A stretch of DNA of 64,000 bases from Janthinobacterium sp. LM6 (GCF_002002885.1 NZ_CP019510.1:1550001-1614000); one strand, 5' to 3'; shown: positions 1 to 8,749, counted from the stretch's first letter. Numbers and translations: made by a program. Notes: generated by a model from the sequence alone, not told the origin.

Positions 1-159
1 CGGCTTTCCAGAGGTCAAAGGCGGTTGGCATGGCTGTGACTGGCGAGAGTGGCGGCGGCCATGATTATGCCTCGTTCATCGGTATTTCAGCGTGCTGATT
101 GAACATGCTACAGTCCGCCTTTGCCGCCAGCCCGGCGCGGCCTTGCCTGGATCAAGTTG

Positions 160-594
160 ATGCCCACCTGGACTTCCCCGCCACAACTCGTCGCCCTCGC
201 CGCCTTTTATGCGCGGGCGCAAGCCCATCCTGAAACGATCAGTGATGCTGTCTTCCTGGAAAATGTGAAAAACGCCCACTGGCCCACAAACTGCTGGAGT
301 TATGTGGAAGCGTCGTTCGCCATCATCGCCCCAGCCTGCCTGCTGCGTCCGCATTTGACCGCCGAGCTGATCGCCTTGCCCATAGCCGCCATGATCGCGG
401 GCGGCCTGGAGGATGCTGGGCAAGTCATCGCGATTGGCCTGGCCTGCGCCACGCGCAGCGAACCATATGTGGCGCCCAGCGAGGAGGGCAGGCGCTGGCT
501 GACGCAGGTGTGGCCGGGACTGGGAGAGGTCGTCGATACCGTGTTCCAGGCCAGGCTGCAGGCGGCGCTGGCCGATGACGATGATGATGAATAA
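160..594 (+). CDS. Hypothetical protein, 144 aa
   Basis: I do not recognise a family. The frame is open from a TTG at 121, but the first ATG is at 160 and gives a more natural N-terminus (MPTWTSPPQLV). The protein is alanine- and leucine-rich with a likely helical hydrophobic stretch around residues 55-95 (LIALPIAAMIAGGLEDAGQVIAIG), and it ends in a run of aspartates (DDDDDE). It could be a small cytosolic helical protein; the hydrophobic part is broken by charged residues, so a clear membrane segment is doubtful. No good Shine-Dalgarno is visible. It stands alone, 94 bp before the MarR-GNAT gene on the same strand. Codon use is like the neighbours, which supports it being real. Confidence 0.6.
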   Translation: MPTWTSPPQLVALAAFYARAQAHPETISDAVFLENVKNAHWPTNCWSYVEASFAIIAPACLLRPHLTAELIALPIAAMIAGGLEDAGQVIAIGLACATRSEPYVAPSEEGRRWLTQVWPGLGEVVDTVFQARLQAALADDDDDE

Positions 595-688
595 GCGATG
601 AACAAGCGATCAACAAACGCCGACGCTTGACGCCGAAAGCCTGTTTGCGTTAGGGTATACGTAACTACTTACATATATCCCGCCCAAC

Positions 689-1645
689 ATGTCTTCCAAC
701 CTGCAAACCTACGGCTCCCTGATGCTGGCCAGCCGCCTGCGCCGTCTTTCCGATCAACTGTATGCCGGCGTCGACACCAGCTATCTGGCGGCCGGCGTCG
801 AACTGACGTCGCGCTGTTTCCCCTTGTTATTACTGCTGCGCGACAATGGCCCCACGTCGATCACGGCCTTGGCCGCGCAGATTGGGCAGACGCATCCGGT
901 GGTAGTGCAACTGGGGCGCAAGCTGCTCGACGCCGGCGTGGTGGCGGAGCTGCCCGATGCCAAGGACGAGCGGCGCCGCTTGCTGGCGCTGTCCGACGCC
1001 GGTCATGCGTTGCTGCGCAGCATGGCGCCCCTGTGGGACGATGTGCGCGCGGCCGTCGATAGCGTCTTCGAGCAGGGCACGCCGCAGCTGATGGCCAGCC
1101 TGGACCGGGCCGAAGCGCGGCTGCAGGCGCAAGGCTTCGGCGAAACCATCGCTGCCTGCCGGCGCCAGCGCGAGCGGGCTGCCGTCGAAATCATCGCCTA
1201 CGACGCCCAGTACGCAGCCGACTTCAAGCGCCTGAATATCGCCTGGCTGGAACGATACTTTTATGTCGAGGCGCTGGACGACAAAGTGCTGTCCGACCCG
1301 CAACGCTCTATCCTCGACGCTGGCGGGCAGATTTTCCTCGCGCGCCTCGATGGCAAGATCGTCGGCACCTGCGCCCTGATCCGTGCCGGCGATGCCAGCA
1401 TCGAGCTGTCGAAGATGGCCGTCACGCCCGAATGCCAAGGCCTGGGCATCGCGCGCCGCCTGATCGAACGGGCCTTCGACGCCTTCGAGGCCAGCGGCGC
1501 GCAACTGCTGTTCCTGGAATCGAACAGCAAGCTGGCGCCCGCCATCCGCCTGTATGAAAGCAGCGGTTTTACGCACGTGGCGCGGCCGGCCGGCGACGCC
1601 CATTACCAGCGCGCCGACGTCTACATGGAGTGGCAGGGCAGGTAG
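689..1645 (+). CDS. MarR-type regulator fused to GNAT acetyltransferase
   Basis: The protein has 318 aa. Residues about 1-150 form a MarR-like winged helix: a helix-turn-helix segment (ITALAAQIGQTHPVVVQL) followed by the wing with the family's D-x-R-R-R signature (DAKDERRRLLALSD). Residues about 165-318 form a GNAT N-acetyltransferase with the acetyl-CoA binding region (VTPECQGLGIARRLIERA) and the C-terminal LYESSGFTHVARP strand. Fused MarR-GNAT proteins are a known architecture; the acetyl acceptor is usually unknown. The natural inference is a sensor-enzyme that binds DNA and modifies a small molecule or protein. The ATG at 689 starts about 30 bases after an AT-rich promoter-like stretch (ATACGTAACTACTTACATAT). 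It appears monocistronic. Confidence 0.88.
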   Translation: MSSNLQTYGSLMLASRLRRLSDQLYAGVDTSYLAAGVELTSRCFPLLLLLRDNGPTSITALAAQIGQTHPVVVQLGRKLLDAGVVAELPDAKDERRRLLALSDAGHALLRSMAPLWDDVRAAVDSVFEQGTPQLMASLDRAEARLQAQGFGETIAACRRQRERAAVEIIAYDAQYAADFKRLNIAWLERYFYVEALDDKVLSDPQRSILDAGGQIFLARLDGKIVGTCALIRAGDASIELSKMAVTPECQGLGIARRLIERAFDAFEASGAQLLFLESNSKLAPAIRLYESSGFTHVARPAGDAHYQRADVYMEWQGR

Positions 1646-1714
1646 CACACGCCAGGGCGCCACGCGGCGCTCCCCATCGGCCGTCTCCCGCGTTACAATA
1701 CGCGCATCCATAAC

Positions 1715-1728
1715 GGAACTTAGGTTCC
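1715..1728. promoter_or_regulatory. Candidate operator palindrome upstream of tetR-like gene
   Basis: An inverted repeat GGAAC-TTAG-GTTCC lies 25 bases before the TetR-family start and about 15 bases after a TACAAT -10-like box (1694-1699). TetR-family repressors usually bind such palindromes over their own promoter, so autorepression is a reasonable inference. The arms are only 5 bp, so chance occurrence is possible. Confidence 0.35.
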
Positions 1729-1752
1729 ACTATTTCGAGACGCCGACGCCGC

Positions 1753-2391
1753 ATGCCTTCCTTCCCGATGCCCTTCCCGCAGTTGATCGTTCCACCCGAG
1801 CCCACCCAGGCGCGCAGCAAGCTGGCCTTCGAGCGCTTGCTGCTGGTAGGGGAACAGTTGCTGGCGGAAAACCGTTTCGATGAAATCGGCGTGGCCGACC
1901 TGGCAAAACTGGCGGAAACCTCGGTGGGCACGTTTTACCGTTTATTGGGCGACAAGGACACCTTGAGCCGCTTGCTGCTGCAGCGTTTTTTCTCCGACAT
2001 GGTGGAAAAGGTCGAAACCCTGACGGAGCTGCGCCAGTGGGAAGGGCGCAGCCTGGAAGACTTCATCCGCGCCATGGTGGCCATGTTCGTGGCCGTCAAC
2101 ACGGGCCGGCGCGGCGTGCTGCGCGCCCTGATCACGCGCTGCTCGCAGGATGCGCAGTTCCGCGACAAGGTGCACCAGATCAACCATCTGATTTCGCAGC
2201 GCACGGTGGCCGTGCTGGCCAGCAAGTCGGCCAGCATCCGCCATCCGAATCCCACGCAGGCGATGATGGTGGTGCCGCCCGTGCTGCTGGGCATCCTGAA
2301 TCAGCACGTGTTGTCGGGTTCGCTGTCCTTTTTGTCGGCGGCCGCGCTGGAAGATGAACTGGTACGTGTTGCTTTAAATTACCTGACTTGA
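1753..2391 (+). CDS. TetR/AcrR-family transcriptional regulator
   Basis: The protein has 212 aa, usual for the family. The N-terminal DNA-binding domain (residues about 15-65) shows the TetR helix-turn-helix: ARSKLAFERLLLVGEQLL, then IGVADLAKLAETSVGTFYRLLGDKDTL, where VGTFYRLLGDK is the typical recognition helix. The rest is a helical ligand-binding domain of unknown specificity. It lies 116 bp upstream of an alpha/beta hydrolase on the same strand, followed by a TonB receptor and a secreted esterase. A role controlling that group is plausible but inferred from position only. A small palindrome at 1715-1728 may be its operator. Confidence 0.88.
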   Translation: MPSFPMPFPQLIVPPEPTQARSKLAFERLLLVGEQLLAENRFDEIGVADLAKLAETSVGTFYRLLGDKDTLSRLLLQRFFSDMVEKVETLTELRQWEGRSLEDFIRAMVAMFVAVNTGRRGVLRALITRCSQDAQFRDKVHQINHLISQRTVAVLASKSASIRHPNPTQAMMVVPPVLLGILNQHVLSGSLSFLSAAALEDELVRVALNYLT

Positions 2392-2507
2392 GATATTTCG
2401 CGATTTAACTTGAAATCGGAATTCGGATTCCGTATTATGTTTTCCAACAGCAGGAAAATATATTCCTGCACCTGAACACAAAGCATGTTCAACAGCAAGG
2501 AGACAGA

Positions 2508-3314
2508 ATGCGGCGTCACACGACATCCGATGTTCCATTGCATTATCTCGACCTCGGTCCCGGCACAGAGGCAGGGCAGGGCGATCCCGTGTTTTTGTTG
2601 CACGGCCTCGGTTCCTGCGCCGAAGACTGGCGCCCGCAAATCGACGCCCTCGGCAGCAGTCATCGCCTGATCGTGCCCGACCTGCGCGGCCATGGCGCCA
2701 GTCCGGCGCCCAACGGCGACTGGCAGATCGGCGACTTCGCCAACGACCTTTTCAATTTGATGGACCAGCTCGACGTGCCGCGTGCGCACATCGTCGGCTT
2801 TTCGCTGGGCGGCATGGTGGGCCTGGAAATGGCCAACCGCGCGCCGGGCCGGGTCGCCAGTTTGTGCCTGATCAATTCCCAACCGTTCCAGGGCAGCAAA
2901 CCGACCGCGCTGCTGTTTGCCTACTGGCTGCGCCGCACGGTGATCGCCACCTTCGGCCTGAAAGCCATGGGCAAGATCATCGGCAAGAAACTGTTTCCCG
3001 ATCCTGCCCAGCAAGCCCTCGTCGAGCGCTTCGCCACGCAGATGGCGGGCATGGACAAGCGCGCCTACCTGGCCGCGCTCGACGCCATCTTTCACTGGGA
3101 TATCGACATCCATTTCCAGTCCCTGGCCATGCCCGTCCTGATCATGGCGGCGGACCAGGATTACACGCCCGTCGCCAGCAAGCGGGCTTTTGCCGCACAG
3201 TTTCAGCAGTGCGAGATCGAGATCATCGCGAACTCGCGCCATGCCACGCCCCTGGACCAGGCGCAGCGTGTGAATACCTTGTTGCAGTCCTTCCTTACCA
3301 TAAATTCAAAATAA
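2508..3314 (+). CDS. Alpha/beta fold hydrolase
   Basis: The protein has 268 aa. The hydrolase fold is clear: the oxyanion motif VFLLHGLGSCAEDW, the DLRGHGAS strand, the nucleophile elbow GFSLGGMVG (serine in G-x-S-x-G), the acid region MAADQDYTP, and a C-terminal histidine in NSRHATPLDQ. It has no signal peptide, so it is cytosolic. Members cleave esters, lactones, epoxides or C-C bonds, and the substrate cannot be told from sequence. A strong AAGGAG at 2497-2502 fixes the ATG. It follows the TetR gene and precedes a TonB receptor and a PHB-type esterase. The group would fit import and breakdown of an ester compound, which is inference. Confidence 0.88.
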   Translation: MRRHTTSDVPLHYLDLGPGTEAGQGDPVFLLHGLGSCAEDWRPQIDALGSSHRLIVPDLRGHGASPAPNGDWQIGDFANDLFNLMDQLDVPRAHIVGFSLGGMVGLEMANRAPGRVASLCLINSQPFQGSKPTALLFAYWLRRTVIATFGLKAMGKIIGKKLFPDPAQQALVERFATQMAGMDKRAYLAALDAIFHWDIDIHFQSLAMPVLIMAADQDYTPVASKRAFAAQFQQCEIEIIANSRHATPLDQAQRVNTLLQSFLTINSK

Positions 3315-3374
3315 ACAGGCCACTCGCCGCACGGGCCGGGGGCCGGGAAACAGTCATCGCAGGGTAGGTGCTCG

Positions 3375-3538
3375 CTAAGTAATCCTCAGGAAATTATTGT
3401 GAATTTATGACGAACAGAACCGGATGCTGTGCAAGGCGCCTGCAGCGACGCAGTGCGAGCACTGCTAGCTGCGGGCAACACCGCACAGCGCCGGTTATGG
3501 AAGTCAGAAATCACAATAATTTATTGGGGGTTACTTAG
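3375..3538. repeat. MITE-like palindromic element, 164 bp
   Basis: The ends form long imperfect inverted repeats. CTAAGTAATCCTCAGG at 3375-3390 pairs with the complement of the right end (TTGGGGGTTACTTAG), and both arms continue through AAATTATTGTGA. Further in, AACCGGATGCTGTGC pairs with GCACAGCGCCGGTT. The whole segment can fold into one long hairpin and encodes nothing. This is the structure of a non-autonomous miniature inverted-repeat element or a large palindromic repeat. I could not identify a clear target-site duplication. It lies between the hydrolase and the TonB receptor gene, 84 bp before the receptor ATG. Confidence 0.65.
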
Positions 3539-3622
3539 ATGCGCGCGGGTACCGTTACGTCTTGCGATTCTGGAATCCGGCCGTTTTCCCTGGCGGTAAG
3601 CAAGCCTGACATTGGAGACGCT

Positions 3623-5854
3623 ATGAAACTTGCTTTGAAACCCGCTTTGAAACCCTTATCCGCCGCCCTCGCCGTTGCCGGCGCCTTCAGTTTTTCCACC
3701 CAGGCCCTGGCGCAGGAAGCCGCCGCGTCTGCCGCCGCCAGCGTCCAGAGCGCCAGCGAAGCCAGCGATGCGAAAGAACGCATGGAAACCGTGACGGTGT
3801 CCGCCCGCCGCCGCGAAGAGCGCCTGCAGGACGTGCCGCTGGCCGTCACGGCGTTTTCCGCCAAGGCCCTGGAACGGGCGAATATCCAGAACCTGGCCGA
3901 CTTGCAGGAGCGCGTGCCGAACCTGACCGTGTACGCCTCGCGCGGCACCAACACCACCCTGACGGCGTTTATCCGCGGCGTGGGCCAGGCCGACCCCGTC
4001 TGGGGCGTGGACCCGGGCGTGGGCATTTATTTTGACGACGTCTACATGGCCCGTCCGCAAGGCGCGCTGCTCGACGTGTTCGACGTGCAACGCATCGAAG
4101 TGCTGCGCGGTCCGCAAGGCACCTTGTATGGCAAGAACACCATCGGCGGCGCCATCAAATACATTTCGCGTCCGCTGGCGAAGGAAAACGGCGCTTCGGC
4201 GGAAGTGGGTCTCGGTAACTATAACCAGCGCAACTTCAAGGCCGCTTTCAACGTGGCCAACGAAAACGGCACCTGGCGCGCGCGCCTCGCGGCTGCCAAG
4301 CTGGACCGAGACGGTTTCGGCCGCAACACGTTCAATGGCGAACAGGTCAGCGATCAGGACAGCACGGCCGCGCGCCTGTCCGTCGGCTACTTTCCGCAAG
4401 ACATACCTTTGACCGTCGTGCTGAGCCTGGACGCCACGGACGATAAATCGGGCGTGCGCGGCTTCCAGCGCATGGGCGTGAGCGCCTTCGACCCGCTCAA
4501 GCGTCCCGCCAGCACGGATGCGTATGACATCCAGAGCGGCATGCCGGGCAACAACTTCACGCATAACCGGGGCGGCTCGCTGGTGGCCAACTACACGCTG
4601 TCGAACGAGTGGTCCGTGAAAGTGATCGGCGCCAAGCGGCGCAGCACGTCCGAGCAAACCATCGACTTCGACGGCTTGCCGCAACCGATCGCCGACGTGT
4701 TCGGCGACTCGCGCGACGAGCAGAAGAGCCTGGAATTGCAGGCGTCCTACAGCGGCGACTACGGCGCCGGCGTGATCGGCCTGTACCGTTTCGAAGGCAC
4801 GGCCGGCGGCGGCATCTACAACAATTTCCTGGGACGCCAGTTCCAGGCCGCCGTCAGCACGGTGGAGACGGACAGCACGGCGCTGTACACGGACTGGACC
4901 TGGCCCGTGGGCAAGGCGTGGAGCATCAATGCGGGCTTGCGCCACACGCGCGAGGAAAAGCGCGCCATCGTGCTCAACCGTGCTTTTGCCGACGTGGGCT
5001 TCACGCGGCCCATCCAGACGGCGGCCGATTTCGACAAGTCCTTGTCGGTCAGCAATACCTCGCCGAAATTGTCCGTGCGCTATGAAGCGTCGAAGACGAC
5101 GAATTTCTACAGCAACCTGTCGCGCGGCTTCAAGTCGGGCGGCTACAACGTGCGTGCCAACAACCTGGTCGTGCCCGATTCGGCGCGCCCGTACAAGGAT
5201 GAAAAACTCGACGCGCTGGAAGTGGGCATGAAGTACGCGGCGCCCGATGACACGTTCGACGCCAACGTGGCCCTGTTCTACAACCGCTACAAGGATATCC
5301 AGTTGTCCGTCTTCACCAGCTACGTGCAGCCGGGCGGTTTGCCCGGTTTCTATGGCGACTTCACGAATGCGGGCAAGGCGACAGTCAAAGGCGCCGAGTT
5401 CGAATTCTCGTGGCGGCCCAATCGCCAGTGGGAAGTCAACGGCTTCCTCGCCTTGCTCAATGCCAGCTATGACGAGTTCATGAGCGGCGGCAAGAACATT
5501 GCGGATACGCAAAAGTTCAGCAATACGCCGCGCCGGCAAGTGGGCTTGAACCTGACGCGCACGGACCGCGACGTGTTCGGCGGCGCCCTGCGCAGCATGG
5601 TCGGCTACGGCTACCGCAGCAAGGTGTATCCGACCACGGACTTGAGCGAAGTGCTGGCGCAGGGCGGCTACAGCATGTGGACGGCTGGCGTCGTGTGGGA
5701 AGCGCCGAAGAACTGGACCTTCAGCCTGCACGGCAGCAACCTGGGCAATAAACGCTACCGCACAGACGGCTACAACATTCCTGCGCTGTTCATCCTCGAT
5801 GGTTTCTATGGCCCGCCGCGCCAGATCATCGCCAAGGCAGGCTACAAATTTTAA
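3623..5854 (+). CDS. TonB-dependent outer-membrane receptor
   Basis: The protein has 743 aa. It starts with a signal peptide (MKLALKPALKPLSAAL...ALAQ), then a short linker and a TonB-box-like METVTVSARRREERLQDVP. The plug domain (about residues 50-170) carries the typical RGVGQADPVWGVDPGVGIY and VEVLRGPQGTLYGKNT-like signatures, followed by a 22-strand barrel ending in aromatic YKF. Such receptors import large or scarce ligands across the outer membrane using TonB-ExbBD energy. The ATG at 3623 has GGAGACG 6 bases upstream. An upstream in-frame ATG at 3539 abuts the palindromic element and would bury the signal peptide, so I rejected it. The ligand is unknown; nearby hydrolase and esterase genes hint at an esterified carbon source rather than iron. 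Confidence 0.93.
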   Translation: MKLALKPALKPLSAALAVAGAFSFSTQALAQEAAASAAASVQSASEASDAKERMETVTVSARRREERLQDVPLAVTAFSAKALERANIQNLADLQERVPNLTVYASRGTNTTLTAFIRGVGQADPVWGVDPGVGIYFDDVYMARPQGALLDVFDVQRIEVLRGPQGTLYGKNTIGGAIKYISRPLAKENGASAEVGLGNYNQRNFKAAFNVANENGTWRARLAAAKLDRDGFGRNTFNGEQVSDQDSTAARLSVGYFPQDIPLTVVLSLDATDDKSGVRGFQRMGVSAFDPLKRPASTDAYDIQSGMPGNNFTHNRGGSLVANYTLSNEWSVKVIGAKRRSTSEQTIDFDGLPQPIADVFGDSRDEQKSLELQASYSGDYGAGVIGLYRFEGTAGGGIYNNFLGRQFQAAVSTVETDSTALYTDWTWPVGKAWSINAGLRHTREEKRAIVLNRAFADVGFTRPIQTAADFDKSLSVSNTSPKLSVRYEASKTTNFYSNLSRGFKSGGYNVRANNLVVPDSARPYKDEKLDALEVGMKYAAPDDTFDANVALFYNRYKDIQLSVFTSYVQPGGLPGFYGDFTNAGKATVKGAEFEFSWRPNRQWEVNGFLALLNASYDEFMSGGKNIADTQKFSNTPRRQVGLNLTRTDRDVFGGALRSMVGYGYRSKVYPTTDLSEVLAQGGYSMWTAGVVWEAPKNWTFSLHGSNLGNKRYRTDGYNIPALFILDGFYGPPRQIIAKAGYKF

Positions 5855-5908
5855 AGTTCTTCACTGCCGGGGCTGGACCCGTTGGGTCCGGCCTCGCCGG
5901 TCGGAAGT

Positions 5909-5940
5909 GCCGGCTTGATATGCATCAAGCCGGTTTGTTG
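5909..5940 (+). terminator. Rho-independent terminator after TonB receptor
   Basis: A perfect 10-bp inverted repeat, CCGGCTTGAT and ATCAAGCCGG, has a 4-base ATGC loop and is followed by a T-rich stretch (TTTGTTGTCGCTGTTTT). It lies 55 bp after the receptor stop and 39 bp before the esterase ATG, so the esterase probably has its own promoter or is expressed by read-through. Confidence 0.65.
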
Positions 5941-5978
5941 TCGCTGTTTTCGTCCTTAATAATAATCAGGAGACTGGC

Positions 5979-6974
5979 ATGGCACATCTGCATCAGCAAC
6001 TGCGTCACTTCTTATCCGCAATCATCGCCGCCTGCGGCTTGCTGGCCGCGCTGCCGGCTTCCGCCGGGCAGTGGGACTTCGGCCTGTACGCGAGCCTGTG
6101 GGGTTCGCGCGAATACCAGGTCTGGCTGCCGAGCAACTACAATGCCAACACGCCGCTGCCCGTCGTGCTGATGCTGCACGGCTGCGGGTCCGAGCCCAAC
6201 AGCATGGCCGCCGTCAGCCGCTACAACCAGCTGGCCGACAGTGAAAACTTCATCGTCGTCTATCCGCGCCAGAACGTCACGGCCAACCCGATGCGCTGCT
6301 GGAATTTCATGTTGCCGCTGAACCAGGAGCGGGGTACGGGCGAGCCGGCCGTGCTGATGGGTATCTTGAACAAGGTCAAGAGCAAGTACGCGGTGCAGGA
6401 CAGCCGCGTGTATGTGACGGGCATCTCGGCCGGCGGCGCCATGGCGTCCATCATGGCTGCCTGCTACTCGGACGTGTTCGCCGCCGTGATGGTGCATTCG
6501 GGCGGCATGTACAAGGGCGCCACCGGCATGGTCACGGCCGCCGATTCCTTGTTCAACGGCAGTTCCTTCGACCCGAAAGTGCGCGGCAAGGATGCCTGGC
6601 GCTGCTCCGGTTCGCCGCGCCGGCTGATGCCGACGATGGTGTTCCACGGCACTTCCGACATCGTCGTCAACCCGATCAACGGCGAGCAAACCATCGAGCA
6701 ATTCCTGCAGACCAGCGATTACGGCGACGATGGCCTCGACAATGACAGCGTGCGCTACCGTGCCGACAGCATCGTGCGCCAGACCGTGCCGTACGGCCGC
6801 AGTTACGCCATCGACACCTACCTGCACAACGGCGCCGTCATCGCGCAAAAGTACACGGTCGAGGGCATGAACCACGCGTGGAGCGGCGGCCCTCCCGGCT
6901 GGCCATTCAGCGATGAGCTGGGCCCGGACGCCACCGTGATCAGCTGGAATTTTTTCAAGAATTACCAGCGCTGA
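5979..6974 (+). CDS. Secreted PHB-depolymerase-family esterase
   Basis: The protein has 331 aa. A signal peptide (hydrophobic IIAACGLLAALPASAG) is followed by an alpha/beta hydrolase of the esterase_phb type: VVLMLHGCGSEPNSMAA holds the oxyanion hole, YVTGISAGGAMAS is the G-x-S-x-G nucleophile elbow, and MNHAWSGGPPGWPF carries the conserved histidine. Related enzymes are extracellular polyhydroxybutyrate depolymerases, feruloyl or acetylxylan esterases, and polyester hydrolases. Which one applies cannot be told here. No separate substrate-binding or linker domain is present, so activity on soluble oligomers or esters is more likely than on solid polymer. AGGAG about 10 bases upstream supports the ATG. 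A strong terminator follows. Confidence 0.85.
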   Translation: MAHLHQQLRHFLSAIIAACGLLAALPASAGQWDFGLYASLWGSREYQVWLPSNYNANTPLPVVLMLHGCGSEPNSMAAVSRYNQLADSENFIVVYPRQNVTANPMRCWNFMLPLNQERGTGEPAVLMGILNKVKSKYAVQDSRVYVTGISAGGAMASIMAACYSDVFAAVMVHSGGMYKGATGMVTAADSLFNGSSFDPKVRGKDAWRCSGSPRRLMPTMVFHGTSDIVVNPINGEQTIEQFLQTSDYGDDGLDNDSVRYRADSIVRQTVPYGRSYAIDTYLHNGAVIAQKYTVEGMNHAWSGGPPGWPFSDELGPDATVISWNFFKNYQR

Positions 6975-7001
6975 TGCAGTAAGGCAATTTACAGCTTGTA
7001 C

Positions 7002-7032
7002 AATGGGGCGCAGCGATTGCGCCCCATTTTTT
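7002..7032 (+). terminator. Strong rho-independent terminator
   Basis: An 11-bp perfect stem (AATGGGGCGCA at 7002-7012, TGCGCCCCATT at 7018-7028) has a 5-base loop and a T-run ending at 7032. It ends the esterase transcript. The next base begins the ATG of the following lipoprotein gene, so that gene has essentially no room for a leader in the same transcript. Confidence 0.8.
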
Positions 7033-7914
7033 ATGCCTGTGAAAAATCCCATGCCTGCTTGCCGTTTGCCGTCCTGTCTTGCCGCCGTGCTGCTGTCCGC
7101 TTGCGCCAATGTCGTTCCGTCCGCGCCATCGGCTGCCTACACGCAAGCGTTCGAGCGTGCCGCCCAGCAAGACAGCATGCGCAGCGAGTGCGACTGGGAC
7201 GTGCGTTATGCACCCGTCGCGCCACAGGACGCCAGCGTGGCGCAGTTGCAGGCGATCGCCACGGCGCGCCTGGCGGCCTTGCAACTGGCGCCCGCCTGGA
7301 CCTTGTCCATGCCCGGCAGCGCGGCGCACGCCTTTACGGAGTCGGCGCAAGACCGTGCCGGGCTGCAATTGCTGCTCAGCATCGTCTTGCCGGCCATGGA
7401 GCGCTACCCGGCCGGCGTCTTCGCGCGCACGGGCTTGCGCCACGTCGTCTTGGTCAAGGATTTGAGCGTGGACGGCCAGCGCCGCCTGGCCATGCCGGTG
7501 CCGGAAATCGATAGCGTCGTCTACGCCGACAACCTGCTGGCCGCGATGTGTCCGTCCGGCATGGAGCTGCGCGTGCACCACGAGTACTACCACTTCATCG
7601 AATACCGGCTGTTCAACGATTTCTATTACCGCGACCCCGCCTGGCTGGCCCTGAACCCGCCCGGCACAGCCTACGGCCAGGGCGGCGCCACGGCCTACGG
7701 CAAGGGCTTCCAGAACCTGGGCCACCCGCAGCCCGGGCTGGTGAGCCTGTACGCGGCCTACGGCCCCGAGGAAGACAAGGCGGAAGTGTTCGGCTGGATG
7801 ATGGCGCCGGCGTATGCGTTGCGGCTGGAGCAGTGGAGCCTGGCGGATGCGGCGCTGGCGGCCAAGCGGCAAGTCTTGCGGCAAGTGCTGGACGGCAAGT
7901 CAACTGCTGACTGA
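7033..7914 (+). CDS. Lipoprotein with HExxH metallopeptidase-like motif
   Basis: The protein has 293 aa from the ATG at 7033; a second ATG at 7051 is equally possible. The N-terminus has a short hydrophobic segment ending in a lipobox (LLSAC), so it is probably membrane-anchored in the periplasm. Around residue 180, VHHEYYHFIEYRLF contains HEYYH, a match to the zinc-peptidase HExxH signature, and a later E in EEDKAEVFGWM could be the third ligand. This resembles the putative zinc-binding metallopeptidases annotated in related bacteria; no proteolytic activity can be shown from sequence. No Shine-Dalgarno is visible for either start because the preceding terminator occupies that space. Confidence 0.72.
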   Translation: MPVKNPMPACRLPSCLAAVLLSACANVVPSAPSAAYTQAFERAAQQDSMRSECDWDVRYAPVAPQDASVAQLQAIATARLAALQLAPAWTLSMPGSAAHAFTESAQDRAGLQLLLSIVLPAMERYPAGVFARTGLRHVVLVKDLSVDGQRRLAMPVPEIDSVVYADNLLAAMCPSGMELRVHHEYYHFIEYRLFNDFYYRDPAWLALNPPGTAYGQGGATAYGKGFQNLGHPQPGLVSLYAAYGPEEDKAEVFGWMMAPAYALRLEQWSLADAALAAKRQVLRQVLDGKSTAD

Positions 7915-8036
7915 AGATCAATCCGGTTTCACCAGCTTCGGCACCTGCTAATCCCGTACGCTCCTGGTATTTCCTGGTAACTATATAATCTGCGCTTGGG
8001 CGATACCCGCCCCTGAATGTCGATTGAAGGAATGCC

Positions 8037-8711
8037 ATGCCTGGATCCATGCCTAGATATATCGTGCGCCCCTTGGCGCTGTGTGTAGTGTCGGCTGTGT
8101 GCCTCTCTGCCGGCGCTGCCGAGGTGGTGGCGGTGGATGCGCCGCAGCGCGCGTCCTTGCTGGATTTTTATGCGCAGCAATATCCGGGCGAGCCGGCTGC
8201 GCGCACCGTGTTCGAGAGTGTGCCCGTGGTGGGTGGACGCGGCAGCGAAGTGGTGGGCAGCGTGGAAACGTCGCCCTACCGTGGTCATGGCGCGCTGTGC
8301 CGCACGCAGCGCACCAAGTTCGTGCTGCACGGCGAAGGCAAGCAGGCGCGCTGGCAGGAGGCGGGCATGGAGTATTACGCCTGGCTCGACCGTGGCACTT
8401 GCCGCGCGGTGGCCGAACCCGTGCGCATGCTGCAGCGCGTGCCCGATGCGGAACTGGAAGGCGTGTTGCTGTACCAGAAGCCGCTGCTGGAGCGGGCGCG
8501 ATTATTGATGGCGGGTAACACGGCCTGCGCCCCATTGCGCGCGCTGAAGTTTGCGCTGGCGGCCGTCGACGTGGGCGCCGCCGCCCCGCGCGCCGAAGAG
8601 CGCTATGCGCTCGTGTTCAAGAGCGACCGCGACAGCTACGCCCGCGTCTGGCTGCGCAAGAGCGGCGCCCAGTATGACGCGTGGAATGTGACTTGCCCGC
8701 CAGTGCTGTAA
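8037..8711 (+). CDS. Secreted hypothetical protein, 224 aa
   Basis: I do not recognise a family. The N-terminus is a signal peptide (PRYIVRPLALCVVSAVCLSAGAAEV) with probable cleavage after SAGAA, so the mature protein should be periplasmic. Cysteines in the mature part (ALCRTQR, GTCRAV, NTACAP, VTCPPV) could form two disulfides. AAGGA at 8026-8030 supports the ATG at 8037. It precedes the DUF695 gene by 38 bp and could be co-transcribed with it, but the two share no visible theme. Confidence 0.72.
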   Translation: MPGSMPRYIVRPLALCVVSAVCLSAGAAEVVAVDAPQRASLLDFYAQQYPGEPAARTVFESVPVVGGRGSEVVGSVETSPYRGHGALCRTQRTKFVLHGEGKQARWQEAGMEYYAWLDRGTCRAVAEPVRMLQRVPDAELEGVLLYQKPLLERARLLMAGNTACAPLRALKFALAAVDVGAAAPRAEERYALVFKSDRDSYARVWLRKSGAQYDAWNVTCPPVL

Positions 8712-8749
8712 GCTGCGCCCCTTCGATTGTTTTTTTGACTGTTGCAACC

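Noticed and set aside
1..120. End of an upstream gene
   Set aside because: Two plus-strand frames stop at 64 and 98, but neither fragment is long enough to recognise, so I left the stretch unannotated.
3656..5731. Long minus-strand frame opposite the first TonB receptor
   Set aside because: The plus-strand receptor has clear plug and barrel motifs; the antisense protein has none.
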